64,000 nucleotides of DNA from Skermania sp. ID1734 (GCF_007489285.1 NZ_VLIY01000014.1:62001-126000), one strand, 5' to 3'. Counted from the first letter of the stretch, positions 1 to 9,971 are shown. Notes: a model not told the origin generated them from the sequence alone. A program made the numbers and translations.

Positions 1-2993
1 ATCACGATGTGCAGTGGTGCAAGACACCCGTCGTTCAACGGAATATCTTGATTGATAAGAGTTCTGAATACATACAGCACCGCGGCGATCGCCACGGATG
101 ACGGTGCGTTGTAGTTGGTGTCGAGTTGGTCGGAGGTGCCGGTGAAGTCGATCGTCGCTTCCCGCTTCTCCTTGTCAATTGTGATTCGCACGCAAATTAT
201 GGCACCGGAATCCATTTCGTAGCGGTACTCGCCGTCACGCAGCGATGTCAGCACCCGTTGTACGGATTCCGTCGCGTTCGCCTGTACGTGCGCCATATAC
301 GCGTGGACGACGTCGATGCCGTAGTTCTCGATCATCTTGCCGACCTCGTCGACACCCTTTTGGTTCGCCGAAATCTGCGCCCGCAGATCGGCCAGGTTCG
401 TATCCGGATTGCGCGACGGGTAGCGTGCGCCCGTCAGTAGCGCACGCGTATCCGATTCCTGAAACTTCCCGTCCCGCACCAGCAACCAGTTGTCGAACAG
501 CACGCCTTCCTCGTCGATCGTCGAACTGCGGGCGGGCATGGAACCGGGCGTCAGGCCGCCGATTTCGGCATGGTGGCCGCGCGAGGCGACGAAGAACAGC
601 ACCTCATCGGCATCGTGGGCGAAGACCGGCGTGATCACGGTGATGTCCGGCAAATGGGTTCCACCGTGGAACGGGTCGTTGACGGCATAGACGTCGCCGC
701 GCTGCAGGGAATCACCGCGTCGCCGGATCACTTCCTTGACGCTCGGGCCCATCGATCCCAGGTGCACGGGAATGTGCGGCGCGTTGGCGATGAGATTTCC
801 GTGCGGATCGAACAGTGCGCAGGAAAAGTCCAGCCGTTCCTTGATGTTCACCGACTGCGCGGTTGCCTCCAGCCTGGTGCCCATTTGCTCGGCGATAGAC
901 ATGAACAGGTTGTTGAAGATCTCCAGCAGCACCGGGTCCGCCTCCGCGCTCGCCTCGGGGCGGGCGCGCGGCTCTACCCGTTCGATGACCAGATGTCCGG
1001 TCTCGACCGCTTTTCCGCGCCAACCGGAGTCGATGACGGTGGTGGAGTCCGCTTCCGCAATTACGGCAGGTCCATCGACGACGTCGCTCGAGGTCAGCGA
1101 TTCGCGAGTGCGCAGTACGGCATCGCGCCACTGGCCACCGGAGAACATCCGAACCGACTCGCTGCCGGTGTCCTCGTTGCCGCTATCGCCGAGCGCGGAC
1201 AGGTCAGGCTCCTCGGTGCGCCCTATTGCCTCCACACTGAGCGCCTCGACCGTGATCGGCCGATCCAGGAGAAACGAGTACCGCTGCTGATGCAGGCGTT
1301 CGAATTCGGCTCGCATGCCGTCGATGTCGGCGAGGACAACGGCGACCGTTGTGTCGGTGCCCTCATAGCGCAAATGGGCGCGACGGCGAAACTCTATTCG
1401 GGCCTCGGGAATGTCCTCGTCGCGCAATTCCTGTCGCGCTGATTCGACGAGTTGTTCTGCCTGGGAGCATAGTTCGTCGTACGAGTCGGCGGCCAACCGC
1501 AGCTCCACCGACTGTTCACGCATCGACGTCGCGTCGGCCAGGCCGATGCCCAGGGCCGACAGCACGCCGGCCATCGGTGGAACCAGCACGGTGTCGATGC
1601 CCAACGCATCGGCCACCGCGCAGGCATGCTGGCCGCCTGCACCGCCGAAAGTCGTGAGGGCATAACGCGTTACATCATGGCCCTTTTCGACTGAAATCCG
1701 CTTGACCGCGTTCGCCATGTTGGCAACAGCGATCTGCAAGAACCCTTCGGCGACCTGCTCGGGCGACCGCTCATCACCGGTAGCGTCGGTGATCTCGCGA
1801 GCCAAGTCCGCGAAGCGTTTCCGAACGACATCGGTGTCCAGCGACTCATCGCCGTCGGGGCCGAATACCTTGGGGAATCGGTGCGGTTGGATCCTGCCAA
1901 GCATCACATTGGCGTCGGTGACGGTGAGGGGGCCGCCGTTGCGGTAGCAGGCAGGGCCCGGGTCGGCGCCGGCCGAGTCCGGGCCGACGCGGTAGCGGCT
2001 ACCGTCGAAGTGCAGTATTGACCCGCCGCCCGCGGCCACCGTATTGATGTCCATCATCGGTGCCCGCAGTCGCACGCCCGCCACTACTGTGTTGAACACC
2101 CGTTCGTACTCGCCGGCGTAATGCGAAACGTCCGTTGACGTTCCGCCCATGTCGAAGCCGATCACCTTGTCGTAGCCGGCCAGCTGTGACATCCGGACCA
2201 TGCCGACGATGCCGCCGGCCGGTCCGGACAGAATCGCGTCCTTGCCGCGGAAGTGGTGTGCCTCAGCGAGTCCGCCGTTGGACTGCATGAACATCAGTGT
2301 GACACCGGCGAGTTGGTCGGCTACCTGTGCGACGTAACGCCGCAGAACGGGGGAGAGGTAGGCGTCGACCACGGCGGTGTCGCCACGCGGTACGAGTTTC
2401 ATCAGTGGACTCACCTCGGCCGAGGCCGAGACCTGCTCGAACCCGAGCTCCGTGGCTATTTCGGCGATTTGGCGCTCATGGTCGGGGTAGAGATGGCTGT
2501 GCATGCAGACCACGGCGACCGCACTGATGCCGTCGGCATGCGCAGCCGCGAGCTGTGACCGGACCCCGTCATGGTCGAGCGGGCGCAACTCCTCGCCGTC
2601 GGCGGACATTCGTTCGTCTGCCTCTATGACCCGCTCATACAGCGGCTCGGGCAGTACGATGTGGCGGTCGAAGATGCGCGGCCGGTTCTGATATCCGATC
2701 CGCAGGGCATCGGCAAAGCCCTTGGTGATCACCAGCGCGGTCCGTTCGCCCTTGCGCTCCAGCAAGGCGTTGGTGGCCACAGTGGTGCCCATCCGGACGG
2801 ACTCGATGCGGTCGGCGGGCACGGGGTCGTCCTGATTGGCACCGAGCAATTGCCGAATACCGGCGACTGCGGCGTCGCGGTATCGCTGTGGATTCTCCGA
2901 GAGTAATTTGTGGGTGATCAGCGTGCCGTCGGGTTTGCGCGCGACGATGTCAGTGAATGTTCCGCCGCGGTCGATCCAGAATTGCCAGCGCAC
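1..2993 (-). CDS. 5-oxoprolinase / hydantoinase HyuA-HyuB fusion (partial)
   Basis: The frame runs open from a GTG at 2993 through the left window edge, giving about 997 residues with the C-terminus missing; fused 5-oxoprolinases are usually about 1,200 residues. Family members use ATP to open 5-oxoproline or a hydantoin ring in the cytoplasm. The N-terminal HyuA part starts at once with DRGGTFTD and has the second phosphate loop [10 protein letters not shown] near 2130-2165. The HyuB part begins near 950 ([15 protein letters not shown]) and shows [13 protein letters not shown] and [12 protein letters not shown]. The A and B parts are one continuous frame, with no stop at the junction. It is divergent from the PfkB kinase, 62 bp away. 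Substrate (oxoproline or hydantoin) is not decided by the sequence. Confidence 0.9.
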   Translation of the reverse strand, partial: MRWQFWIDRGGTFTDIVARKPDGTLITHKLLSENPQRYRDAAVAGIRQLLGANQDDPVPADRIESVRMGTTVATNALLERKGERTALVITKGFADALRIGYQNRPRIFDRHIVLPEPLYERVIEADERMSADGEELRPLDHDGVRSQLAAAHADGISAVAVVCMHSHLYPDHERQIAEIATELGFEQVSASAEVSPLMKLVPRGDTAVVDAYLSPVLRRYVAQVADQLAGVTLMFMQSNGGLAEAHHFRGKDAILSGPAGGIVGMVRMSQLAGYDKVIGFDMGGTSTDVSHYAGEYERVFNTVVAGVRLRAPMMDINTVAAGGGSILHFDGSRYRVGPDSAGADPGPACYRNGGPLTVTDANVMLGRIQPHRFPKVFGPDGDESLDTDVVRKRFADLAREITDATGDERSPEQVAEGFLQIAVANMANAVKRISVEKGHDVTRYALTTFGGAGGQHACAVADALGIDTVLVPPMAGVLSALGIGLADATSMREQSVELRLAADSYDELCSQAEQLVESARQELRDEDIPEARIEFRRRAHLRYEGTDTTVAVVLADIDGMRAEFERLHQQRYSFLLDRPITVEALSVEAIGRTEEPDLSALGDSGNEDTGSESVRMFSGGQWRDAVLRTRESLTSSDVVDGPAVIAEADSTTVIDSGWRGKAVETGHLVIERVEPRARPEASAEADPVLLEIFNNLFMSIAEQMGTRLEATAQSVNIKERLDFSCALFDPHGNLIANAPHIPVHLGSMGPSVKEVIRRRGDSLQRGDVYAVNDPFHGGTHLPDITVITPVFAHDADEVLFFVASRGHHAEIGGLTPGSMPARSSTIDEEGVLFDNWLLVRDGKFQESDTRALLTGARYPSRNPDTNLADLRAQISANQKGVDEVGKMIENYGIDVVHAYMAHVQANATESVQRVLTSLRDGEYRYEMDSGAIICVRITIDKEKREATIDFTGTSDQLDTNYNAPSSVAIAAVLYVFRTLINQDIPLNDGCLAPLHIV

Positions 2994-3055
2994 GGGTTCA
3001 ACCTACCGCCGTGGTGATCGGTCACCGCGGGTGTCGGCGAGAAGGGAGCGGCGCA

Positions 3056-3901
3056 GTGCAACGACCCACTGGCTGGTTCCTGGGACTGGCTACTTTCGAC
3101 GTGATCCACTTGGTCGATCGTCAACCCGGTCCGAACGAGAAGATTCGGGCCATTCGGCAAACGGTCGCGGCCGGCGGCCCGGCGACCAACGCGGCGGTGA
3201 CCTTTCAACACCTTGGCGGTGCAGCCACCTTGCACACCCGTTTGGGCGCGACGCCGCTGGCTGGTGTGATCAAGGAGGAACTGACCGGACTGGGAGTCGA
3301 GATCGTCGATTGGAGTTCGGGCGCCGGCGACGAGCCGCCCACCTCGGCGATATCTGTGCTCGCGGACTCGGGGGACCGCGCGGTCACGTCTACGCCGGGT
3401 CAGTTGCGCGATGAGTTGCTACCTGAAAGCCTGCCCGGCGCCACGCCCGATGTCGTCCTTGTCGACGGGTATTACCCGAACCTCGTCGCGGGGCTCCTGC
3501 AGAAATTGGATCCAAAGCCGCTCGTTGTCTTCGATGGCGGTAGTTACAAATCCAACTTCGACTCCCTGATGGAATTCGTCGACATTGCAATTCTGTCCGC
3601 GGACTTCACCGCGCCGAATGGCGACCTTTATTCCTATTTCGCGGAGCGTGGCGTCGATAAAGTGGCCGTCACCAGCGGCGCCGAACCGGTGCAGTGGCGT
3701 GACGGATCATTGCGCGGTGAGATTGCGGTGCCGGCCGTTGCAGTGAAGGACACGCTGGGGGCCGGGGATGTTTTCCATGGCGCCGCCTGTCTGCGACTTG
3801 CCACCGGATCAGATTTGGCCGACGCCTTGGCCATCGGTGCCCAAACCGCCGCGCGGTCAATCGGGTCGTTCGGCACCAGGCAGTGGCTGCGCGAGACTTA
3901 G
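3056..3901 (+). CDS. PfkB/ribokinase-family sugar kinase
   Basis: A 281-residue protein of the PfkB fold, a family that phosphorylates sugars or related small molecules with ATP. Seen: the N-terminal glycine-rich substrate motif (AAGGPATNAAVTFQHLGG, about residues 38-55) and the C-terminal signature DTLGAGDVFHGA, whose Asp at about 238 is the family's catalytic base. GTG at 3056 was chosen because GAAGGGAG lies 8 bases upstream and family similarity starts right after it; a longer frame exists upstream but reads into the divergent gene's promoter. It is divergent from the oxoprolinase and its last 45 bases overlap the convergent kinase gene. The substrate cannot be told; ribose, fructose or an unusual sugar are all possible. 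Confidence 0.85.
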   Translation: MQRPTGWFLGLATFDVIHLVDRQPGPNEKIRAIRQTVAAGGPATNAAVTFQHLGGAATLHTRLGATPLAGVIKEELTGLGVEIVDWSSGAGDEPPTSAISVLADSGDRAVTSTPGQLRDELLPESLPGATPDVVLVDGYYPNLVAGLLQKLDPKPLVVFDGGSYKSNFDSLMEFVDIAILSADFTAPNGDLYSYFAERGVDKVAVTSGAEPVQWRDGSLRGEIAVPAVAVKDTLGAGDVFHGAACLRLATGSDLADALAIGAQTAARSIGSFGTRQWLRET

Positions 3902-4525
3902 CACCCCGGCCACTTCGTCTTCGTCGACGGTTCTGTACGCGCGAGACTTCGACGTCGCGATTAGTTCGGCGTTCGGTCGGTCCACCGCCGAATACCACTC
4001 GCGCGCTGCCGCCGGGGTTCGTCCGCCGGCGATGTGTCGGGCGATGAGTCGCTCGGCACGGGAGGTCTCCGGCGCGTCGACGTAATACCACCGGGTCAGT
4101 CGCGGGGAAATGTCTCGCCATTCACCGGTGGGTAGGCCGAGGTAGTTGCCCTCAGTGATGATGAGTCGGGTGGTTGCCGATACCACCGATCGGGCCGCAA
4201 TAGGTTCGTGCAGCCCGCGATCGTATTCGGGACAGTAGACGTCGTTCTTGGTGAATTCGGCGGCGAGCCGGGCCAATAGCACCCGGTAGCCGAGAACATC
4301 GAACGTCTCGGGCGCACCCTTTCGACCCGATAGCCCGAGGGAGCTCAGTACCGAATTGGATAAATGGAAGCCGTCGAGCGGGACGTAGCCGGCCTGATCG
4401 CCAAACAGCGTCACGAGCGCCCGTGCGAGGGTGCTTTTGCCCGCTGCGGGTGGGCCGGCGAAGCCGATGATCACTCGCGTGTCCGAACTGGCCAGCAGTT
4501 GCTCGATTTCGGCGATGATCCTCAC
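3857..4525 (-). CDS. P-loop nucleoside/pantothenate-type kinase
   Basis: A 222-residue P-loop kinase resembling the uridine kinase/pantothenate kinase superfamily and often annotated as a nucleoside/nucleotide kinase family protein. The Walker A stretch GFAGPPAAGKST lies at about residues 21-32; PLDGFHLSN and the later ITEGNYLGL fit the substrate and lid regions of this superfamily. The GTG start at 4525 overlaps the stop of the zinc permease gene (GTGA), so it looks translationally coupled to znuB. A longer frame to 4618 was rejected because it would overlap znuB deeply and has no family similarity. Its 3' end overlaps the PfkB gene by 45 bases. Sitting behind a zinc transporter may be chance; a role in zinc stress is only inference. 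Confidence 0.8.
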   Translation of the reverse strand: MRIIAEIEQLLASSDTRVIIGFAGPPAAGKSTLARALVTLFGDQAGYVPLDGFHLSNSVLSSLGLSGRKGAPETFDVLGYRVLLARLAAEFTKNDVYCPEYDRGLHEPIAARSVVSATTRLIITEGNYLGLPTGEWRDISPRLTRWYYVDAPETSRAERLIARHIAGGRTPAAAREWYSAVDRPNAELIATSKSRAYRTVDEDEVAGVLSLAQPLPGAERPD

Positions 4526-5439
4526 GCGTCGACGCTTCCAGCGGCGTCGCGCGTGATCGCGATCGGGGCCACCTGCGGCCGCGAGCGGTACTTCGACCGA
4601 GCCCCGACACCGCGGCACACCAGGTAGATGACAAACGAAATACCGGTGACAAACGTCGAGACCGGCACTCCGGGTGCCAGGGACAGCACGATTCCGCCGA
4701 CCGCGGACACCTCGGCGAACACAATCGACAGAATGGTCGCTCGCAACGGCGAGGCGGTCACCCGCGCGGCCGCGGCGGCGGGAGTGATCAGTAGCGACAG
4801 CACCAGCAGCGCGCCCACGATCTGCACGCCCAACGCCGCAGCCACACCGACCAGCACCGCGAAAACGATCGACAGTCCGCGCACCGGAACGCCGCGGGCG
4901 AGTGCCACCTCGGGATCGGTGCTGGCAAACAGCAGCGGCCGATACACCACCGCGAGTACCGCGAGCACGATCACCGCGCAGGCCAACAGCAAGTTGAGCC
5001 CGCTGTTGCCGACTCCCACGATCTGTCCGATCAGCAACGAGAAACTGGTTCCTGTGCGCCCGGGATAAAGCCAGATGAACAGCACCGACAGGCCGAGGCC
5101 AAAGGACACGATCACACCGATGACCGAATCTCGTTCCCGCGCTTTGTTTCCCAACAGCCCGAACAATACCGCGGCGACGACCGACCCGATGATCGCTCCC
5201 ACGCCCACGCTGAAACCGGCCAGCAGCGCGGCCGACGCGCCGGTCAGCGACAGCTCACTGGTGCCGTGCACCGCGAACGACATCTGGCGGCTGATGATCA
5301 ACGGCCCGATCGCGCCGGCGAGCAGGCCGAGGATCGCGGCGGCAAGCAGCGCGTGCTGGACGAAGTCGTAGCCGAGCAGGTCACTGGTGAGACCGAAGTC
5401 GAAGAACTTCGAAAAGACATCTGCGAGTTTCTCGTTCAT
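4522..5439 (-). CDS. znuB: Zinc/manganese ABC transporter permease
   Basis: A 305-residue hydrophobic protein of the ABC-3 metal permease family (ZnuB/TroC type), predicted to span the membrane about eight or nine times and pass Zn2+ or Mn2+ to the cytoplasm. Conserved stretches include MSFAVHGTSELSLTGASAALL, which contains the SFAVHGTSE loop, and the later GVQIVGALLVLSLLITPAAAA. ATG at 5439 overlaps the stop of the ATPase gene by ATGA; the upstream in-frame extension lies inside znuC and was discarded. It is the third gene of znuA-znuC-znuB and is therefore under the Zur-type box ahead of znuA. Confidence 0.93.
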   Translation of the reverse strand: MNEKLADVFSKFFDFGLTSDLLGYDFVQHALLAAAILGLLAGAIGPLIISRQMSFAVHGTSELSLTGASAALLAGFSVGVGAIIGSVVAAVLFGLLGNKARERDSVIGVIVSFGLGLSVLFIWLYPGRTGTSFSLLIGQIVGVGNSGLNLLLACAVIVLAVLAVVYRPLLFASTDPEVALARGVPVRGLSIVFAVLVGVAAALGVQIVGALLVLSLLITPAAAAARVTASPLRATILSIVFAEVSAVGGIVLSLAPGVPVSTFVTGISFVIYLVCRGVGARSKYRSRPQVAPIAITRDAAGSVDA

Positions 5440-6254
5440 ACACCCTCCGGATGATGCCCGCCCGCCGACCCGAGCGCATCCACCGCATCCCCGGTCCCGA
5501 CTATCACCAGCCGGTCGCGCACCTTCAGTACGTCCACGTCGGTGCCGTACAGGTCCGACAACACTGCGCTCGTCATGACGTCCTCCGGCGCACCGATCCG
5601 GAACTTGCCGTCGACGAGATACAGCACCCGATCCACCATCGGCAGAATCGGGTTGATCTCGTGGGTGACGAATAGCACTGCGGTGCCGTGGGTTCTGCGC
5701 CGTCTGTCGATCAGAACCGAAACCAACTGCTGATTTGCCAGATCGAGGCTCAGCAACGGCTCGTCGCACAACAACACCTGCGGGTCGCCGACCAACGCCT
5801 GGGCTACCCGCAGACGCTGCTGCTCGCCGCCGGACATGGAGCCCAGCGGGGCCTGCGCGTAGTGCAGGGCGTCGACCTCGGCGAGCGCACGATCGACGAT
5901 CCGGCGCCGCTGCGCGCGATTGCGCCAGCCCAGCCCCCAGCGGTGTCCGTCGACACCGAGACCGACCAGGTCGCGACCCCGCAGCGGCAGCCCGTCATCC
6001 ATCGACTTCTGCTGCGGCACATAACCGAGTGCTGGATTGCCGACGCGCACCGCTGCGCCGGCGACGGTCGCACGACCCGAGCTGAGGCCCACTTGTCCAA
6101 GCAGCACCTTCAACAGCGAGGTCTTCCCGGAACCGTTCGGTCCCAGGACAGCCACGAATTCGCCGGGCGACACGGATAAGTCGAGGTTGTCCCACAGGGT
6201 CCGATCACCGAAGCGCAGCGTTGCGCCTGCGAGTTCGACGGCGGGCGGGGTCAT
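5436..6254 (-). CDS. znuC: Zinc/manganese ABC transporter ATPase
   Basis: A 272-residue ABC ATPase that powers the metal importer made with the neighbouring permease and lipoprotein. Walker A GPNGSGKT is at about residues 38-45, the Q-loop at YVPQQ (79-83), the ABC signature MSGGEQQR at about 140-147, and Walker B LLCDEP at about 161-166, followed by the switch His in FVTHE. All nucleotide-binding residues look intact. Both ends overlap neighbours by ATGA, so znuA, znuC and znuB are almost certainly one transcript and translationally coupled. Confidence 0.94.
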   Translation of the reverse strand: MTPPAVELAGATLRFGDRTLWDNLDLSVSPGEFVAVLGPNGSGKTSLLKVLLGQVGLSSGRATVAGAAVRVGNPALGYVPQQKSMDDGLPLRGRDLVGLGVDGHRWGLGWRNRAQRRRIVDRALAEVDALHYAQAPLGSMSGGEQQRLRVAQALVGDPQVLLCDEPLLSLDLANQQLVSVLIDRRRRTHGTAVLFVTHEINPILPMVDRVLYLVDGKFRIGAPEDVMTSAVLSDLYGTDVDVLKVRDRLVIVGTGDAVDALGSAGGHHPEGV

Positions 6255-7144
6255 TGCGCCTCGGAATGAAGTGCGACCGAAAGGGATTCAGCGTTGCGGA
6301 GCTGCCACTCGAGGTAGTCGACTCCAGCGGGCAGCGTCTCGGTCATGGCGACGACGGGGATGTCGGCCGCCTGGGCGGTGGTTCGGATGTCCTTGGTGAG
6401 CTTGTCCTCGGTTTGGCTGTTGTAGACCAGCGCCCGGACCTTTCTGCCGGTCAACAGATCCCGCGTGGCAGCGACGTCGCTCGGTGACGGGTCGGTGCCG
6501 TCCTCGATCGCGTGCTCGAAGCCATGCGGGGTGAGGTCGACGACGCCTGCGGCGAGCAACAGGTAGTGCGCAATTGGTTCGGTCTGCGCGACAGGTGCAT
6601 GCGGTGCGCCGGCGGCGATGCGCTGGATCGCTGCCGAAACCTCGCGAAGCCGATTGTCGAAGTCCTTCGCGCGGTCGGCGTAGCCCTGCCGGTGTGTCGG
6701 ATCGACGTCGCCGAGTTCTGTCGCGATCTTGGCTGTGACTGCCGTGACCGTCGGGATGTCGTACCAGACGTGTTCATTGTCGTCGTTCTTGTCCGCACGC
6801 AGTTCGTAGGCCTGCACCGTCCGTTTCGCCGGTTCGGCGGCCAGGATCTTGTCGATGAAGCTGTCGTAGCCGCCGCCGTTGTAGACAACCAGGTCGGCAT
6901 CGGTCACTCGGGCGGCATCGGCGGGTGCCGACTCGAACGAGTGCGGGTCGGCCGCGGGATCGGAGATGATCGACGCCACGTCCGCGTCCGGTCCGGCCAC
7001 GGCTTGCGCTACCGAGCCCCACACGTTCGTCGACGCGACCACCTGTGGTTTTCCGCTGTCGCGGTGGTCGGTTCCGCACGCCGCGACGCCGAGTGCCGCA
7101 ACGCAAAGGCCAGCGACCGCGGCACGCAGCGCAAAGCGAGACAC
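6251..7144 (-). CDS. znuA: Metal ABC transporter substrate-binding lipoprotein
   Basis: A 297-residue cluster A-I metal-binding lipoprotein. The signal peptide ends in a lipobox (GVAAC, Cys about 23), so it should be anchored outside the membrane and hand Zn2+ or Mn2+ to ZnuB. Likely metal ligands are seen in DPHSFESAPAD, NEHVWYD, PIAHYLL and FEHAIEDGTDPS. The long His-rich loop of many zinc-specific ZnuA proteins is absent; only a short acidic DKNDDNEH stretch is present, so metal preference is open, although the Zur-type box favours zinc. ATG at 7144 is the first codon with a signal peptide; it is the first gene of the operon. Confidence 0.9.
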   Translation of the reverse strand: MSRFALRAAVAGLCVAALGVAACGTDHRDSGKPQVVASTNVWGSVAQAVAGPDADVASIISDPAADPHSFESAPADAARVTDADLVVYNGGGYDSFIDKILAAEPAKRTVQAYELRADKNDDNEHVWYDIPTVTAVTAKIATELGDVDPTHRQGYADRAKDFDNRLREVSAAIQRIAAGAPHAPVAQTEPIAHYLLLAAGVVDLTPHGFEHAIEDGTDPSPSDVAATRDLLTGRKVRALVYNSQTEDKLTKDIRTTAQAADIPVVAMTETLPAGVDYLEWQLRNAESLSVALHSEAQ

Positions 7145-7161
7145 GTCGAGTCCTTAACTGC

Positions 7162-7182
7162 TAATGGAAACCATTTCCGTTA
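7162..7182. promoter_or_regulatory. Zur (FurB) box upstream of znuA
   Basis: A 21-bp near-perfect inverted repeat with core ATGGAAACCATTTCCGT lies 18-38 bases upstream of the znuA start. It matches the actinobacterial Zur type (TGAAAATCATTTTCA-like) and overlaps a TATAAC -10-like element on the minus strand. Zinc-loaded Zur would be expected to repress znuACB here. Confidence 0.82.
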
Positions 7183-7255
7183 TAGCTTAGCGTGTGTCCA
7201 TGGCGCTGGCGCAATTCCACTGAAGGTTGCCGGCGCAGGCCAACGCCAGCGATGG

Positions 7256-7322
7256 TGTGTATTGATGTGTGTATAGCCGGGGATGATCACCGCCGCCCCA
7301 GATGTGTACACGTGTGTGTATA
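7256..7322. repeat. Two direct copies of TGTGTA-N4-TGTGTGTATA
   Basis: Copies at 7256-7275 and 7303-7322, 47 bases apart, share TGTGTA, four variable bases, then TGTGTGTATA. The second copy is also an imperfect palindrome (TGTACAC/GTATACA). They lie between the 3' end of the trehalose gene and the Zur box, that is, upstream of znuA. They look like tandem binding sites for an unidentified regulator; there is no other gene in 7145-7346. Confidence 0.5.
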
Positions 7323-7346
7323 CAACGGGCGTCGATCGACCAATCC

Positions 7347-9908
7347 CTATCCCGACTCGGCAGAGAGCAGTTGCGCGCAGCGCAGTAGGCCGAGGTGGCT
7401 GTAGGCCTGCGGATGGTTGCCGAGCGACCGCTCCGCGACCGGGTCGTACTCCTCGCTGAGCAGGCCGGTCGGGCCGGCCACGTTGACCAATTGGGTGAAC
7501 AGCGCCTCGGCGTCGGACCGGCGCCCGATCAGCAGGTATGCCTCCACCAGCCAGGCCGCACACAGGTGGAAGCCGCCTTCGCCGCCGGGCAGACCGTCGT
7601 CGTGGTGGTAGCGATACACCGTCGAACCGCTGCGCAACTCCGCCTCGGTGGCCACCACGGTGGCCGCGAACCGCGGGTCCGCGGGGTCGATGAGCCCGCT
7701 CAGGCCGATGTGCAGCGATGCCGCGTCGAGGTCGGTGCCGTCATAGGCCGCCGTGAACGACTGCACGTCGTCTTTCCAGCCGTGGGCAAGAACGTCGGCG
7801 GCGATGTCGTCACGCAGTCGATCCCACGCGGGATCGTGCTCGCGGTCGAACTGTTTGGCCAGCGTGAGCGCACGGTCCACGGTCAGCCAGCCCATCACCT
7901 TCGAATAGACATGGTGGCGCGGATTGTCGCGGATCTCCCAGATGCCATGGTCCGGTTCGTGCCAGCGTCGCTGCACCGCGGAAACCATGGCGCATACCAG
8001 GTTCCAGTCGACGTCCGGCAACGCCGTGCGGGCGGTGTTAAATCCCTGGGCTTCGCGGGCGTGCGCGAGCGAGCAGATCAGGTCCACGATCGGTCCGAAG
8101 ACATCGAGTTGCACCTGCATGTTTGCCGCGTTGCCCACCCGCACCGGACGTGAGCCGGCGTACCCGGGCAGCGCGTCTATGACCGCCTCGGGCGGCAGGT
8201 TCGAGCCATAGATCGTGTACAGCGGGTGCAGCCGCTCCGGACCGGGCAGGGTCTCGAGAACTTGATGCACCCACGCCAGGTATTCCTCGGCCTCTTGCAG
8301 TGACCCCAATGACACCAAGGCGGATGCCGTCAATGCCGCGTCCCGCAACCAGCAGTAGCGATAATCCCAGTTCCGTACGCCGCCAATGTCTTCGGGCAGC
8401 GAGGTGGTGGCCGCGGCCAGGATGGATCCTGACGGCGCGTGCACGAGACCGCGCAACGTCAGGGCCGAGCGCTTCATCAGGTCCGGCTTCAACGGCGGCA
8501 GGTTCAGCTTGTCGGCCCAGTCTCGCCAGTACGCCTCCGCGGTCGCCCGTCGCTCGGTTTCGGCGACCACCGATGGGCCGAGATCCCATGTTCCACATCG
8601 AAGTTCGAGAACCACCGGGCCCTGCGAAGGGTCCACCACCGCGGTCGCCGACTGGTGCACGCCGTCGCTGACGATCTCCCACTCGACGCCGGGCGAGCGC
8701 AACACCACCGGATCGTTCGTGCCAAAGACACGCAGGCCGAATGCTTCCCGCTCGAGCATCACCTGCACCTGGCCGAATTCCGGCCGCGGCGCGAAGCTCA
8801 CCACGGCTTTGGCGTCGCCGGTGATCACGCGGGTCAGGTCGGTGCGCTCGGGCGCTACGTGGTGCGGCAGATAATCGAGCACTTGCAGACTGGCCCAGCG
8901 AGTTTCGACGGTCATCGTCCCATCAAGGTAGCGCTGCGAGAGCGGTAGCGCGGCACGTTCGGGGCCGATGCTGAAGTGGCCCGCCTCCGGCCCGCCGAGC
9001 AGATGCGCAAAGATCGCCGCCGAGTCCGGCTCGGGATGGCACAGCCACGTCACATTGGCGTCGGGCGTCAGCAACGCGACCGAGCGCGGACTGGCCAGCA
9101 TGGTGAGGCGCTCGATGGGCGGTGCAGCAGGACCCGACAGCCAGGTGCGCCGCTCCTCGAGCAGGTACGCGAGCGCGGCGGCCACATCCTTGGTGGACGC
9201 GACCCGGTATTTCGCCAGCGTCTCGCCCTCGCCGACCTTGATGCCGACGTCCGGACCGGAGAGCTGACGGAACGCCTTTTCATCCGTCACGTCGTCGCCG
9301 AAGAAGACCGCCGCGGACGCGCCGTTCTGATGCCGCAGGATGTCTAGCGCGGTGCCCTTGTCGGTTTCGATGACGGCAAGTTCGATGACCGACTTGCCCT
9401 CGGTGACTTGCACCCCCACCCAGGTGGCCGGTCCGCGTCGGGCGCGCTTGAGCGCTCGCGCAGCAATCGGCGGTTCCGCGTTGCGCACGTGCAGGGCGAC
9501 GCTGGCCGGCTTGTGCTCGACGGTGACGCCGGGGCTCTCGGCGGCAATCCGGTCCAGTTCGCTGCCGAGTTCTTCGAGCAGTTGTTTCGCGTCCGCGTCG
9601 ATGGCGTGCACGAACCCGACGTCGAACTCCGAGCCGTGGCTACCGACCAGCTGTACCTCCACCGGAAGCCGGGACAGCGCCGCGAGATCGCGCAGCGCCC
9701 GGCCGGAGATGACGGCGGCGGTGGTGTGTGGGAGTCCGGCAAGCGCGCGCAGCGCCCGCGCGGACTCGTCGTGCGGAAAGGCCTTGTTCGGGTCGGAAAC
9801 GATCGGCGCCATCGTGCCGTCGTAATCCGATGCGACGAGCAGTCGGGGAGTGCGAGCGATGGTCGACAACGCTCGTCGTAACTCGATCGGTAGGTCCTGC
9901 GCACTCAC
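7347..9908 (-). CDS. Trehalose-6-phosphate phosphatase fused to GH15 glycosidase
   Basis: An 853-residue two-domain protein. The N-terminal HAD part (about 20-250) has DYDGTMAP with the nucleophile and acid Asp, VGSHGSEF, and FGDDVTDEKAF, as in OtsB trehalose-phosphatases. The C-terminal part (about 270-850) is GH15 glucoamylase/trehalase-like, with GVRNWDYRYCWLRDAALT, the hallmark of this family, and SEEYDP near the end. Together it could make trehalose from trehalose-6-phosphate and then split trehalose to glucose, or use a different alpha-glucoside; this is inference. GTG at 9908 starts directly at the family's N-terminus; the ribosome site is weak. It lies 63 bp downstream of kstR on the same strand but need not be under sterol control. 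Confidence 0.88.
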   Translation of the reverse strand: MSAQDLPIELRRALSTIARTPRLLVASDYDGTMAPIVSDPNKAFPHDESARALRALAGLPHTTAAVISGRALRDLAALSRLPVEVQLVGSHGSEFDVGFVHAIDADAKQLLEELGSELDRIAAESPGVTVEHKPASVALHVRNAEPPIAARALKRARRGPATWVGVQVTEGKSVIELAVIETDKGTALDILRHQNGASAAVFFGDDVTDEKAFRQLSGPDVGIKVGEGETLAKYRVASTKDVAAALAYLLEERRTWLSGPAAPPIERLTMLASPRSVALLTPDANVTWLCHPEPDSAAIFAHLLGGPEAGHFSIGPERAALPLSQRYLDGTMTVETRWASLQVLDYLPHHVAPERTDLTRVITGDAKAVVSFAPRPEFGQVQVMLEREAFGLRVFGTNDPVVLRSPGVEWEIVSDGVHQSATAVVDPSQGPVVLELRCGTWDLGPSVVAETERRATAEAYWRDWADKLNLPPLKPDLMKRSALTLRGLVHAPSGSILAAATTSLPEDIGGVRNWDYRYCWLRDAALTASALVSLGSLQEAEEYLAWVHQVLETLPGPERLHPLYTIYGSNLPPEAVIDALPGYAGSRPVRVGNAANMQVQLDVFGPIVDLICSLAHAREAQGFNTARTALPDVDWNLVCAMVSAVQRRWHEPDHGIWEIRDNPRHHVYSKVMGWLTVDRALTLAKQFDREHDPAWDRLRDDIAADVLAHGWKDDVQSFTAAYDGTDLDAASLHIGLSGLIDPADPRFAATVVATEAELRSGSTVYRYHHDDGLPGGEGGFHLCAAWLVEAYLLIGRRSDAEALFTQLVNVAGPTGLLSEEYDPVAERSLGNHPQAYSHLGLLRCAQLLSAESG

Positions 9909-9971
9909 GTTTCAAACCTAAGTGATGAGTGCCGTCAACAGGGTGCTTGCGGCGCCCTGGGGCGCGCAAGA

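Noticed and set aside
570-1442. A 290-codon plus-strand frame at the left end
   Set aside because: Shadow of the oxoprolinase on the minus strand, which reads through the same bases with clear HyuA/HyuB motifs.
4526-4618. N-terminal extension of the P-loop kinase
   Set aside because: It lies inside znuB and is Arg-rich with no similarity; the GTG at 4525 overlapping the znuB stop is the natural start.
7204-7250. GCTGGCG ... CGCCAGC inverted repeat after the trehalose gene
   Set aside because: Arms are only seven bases with a loop over 30; too weak for a terminator or riboswitch.
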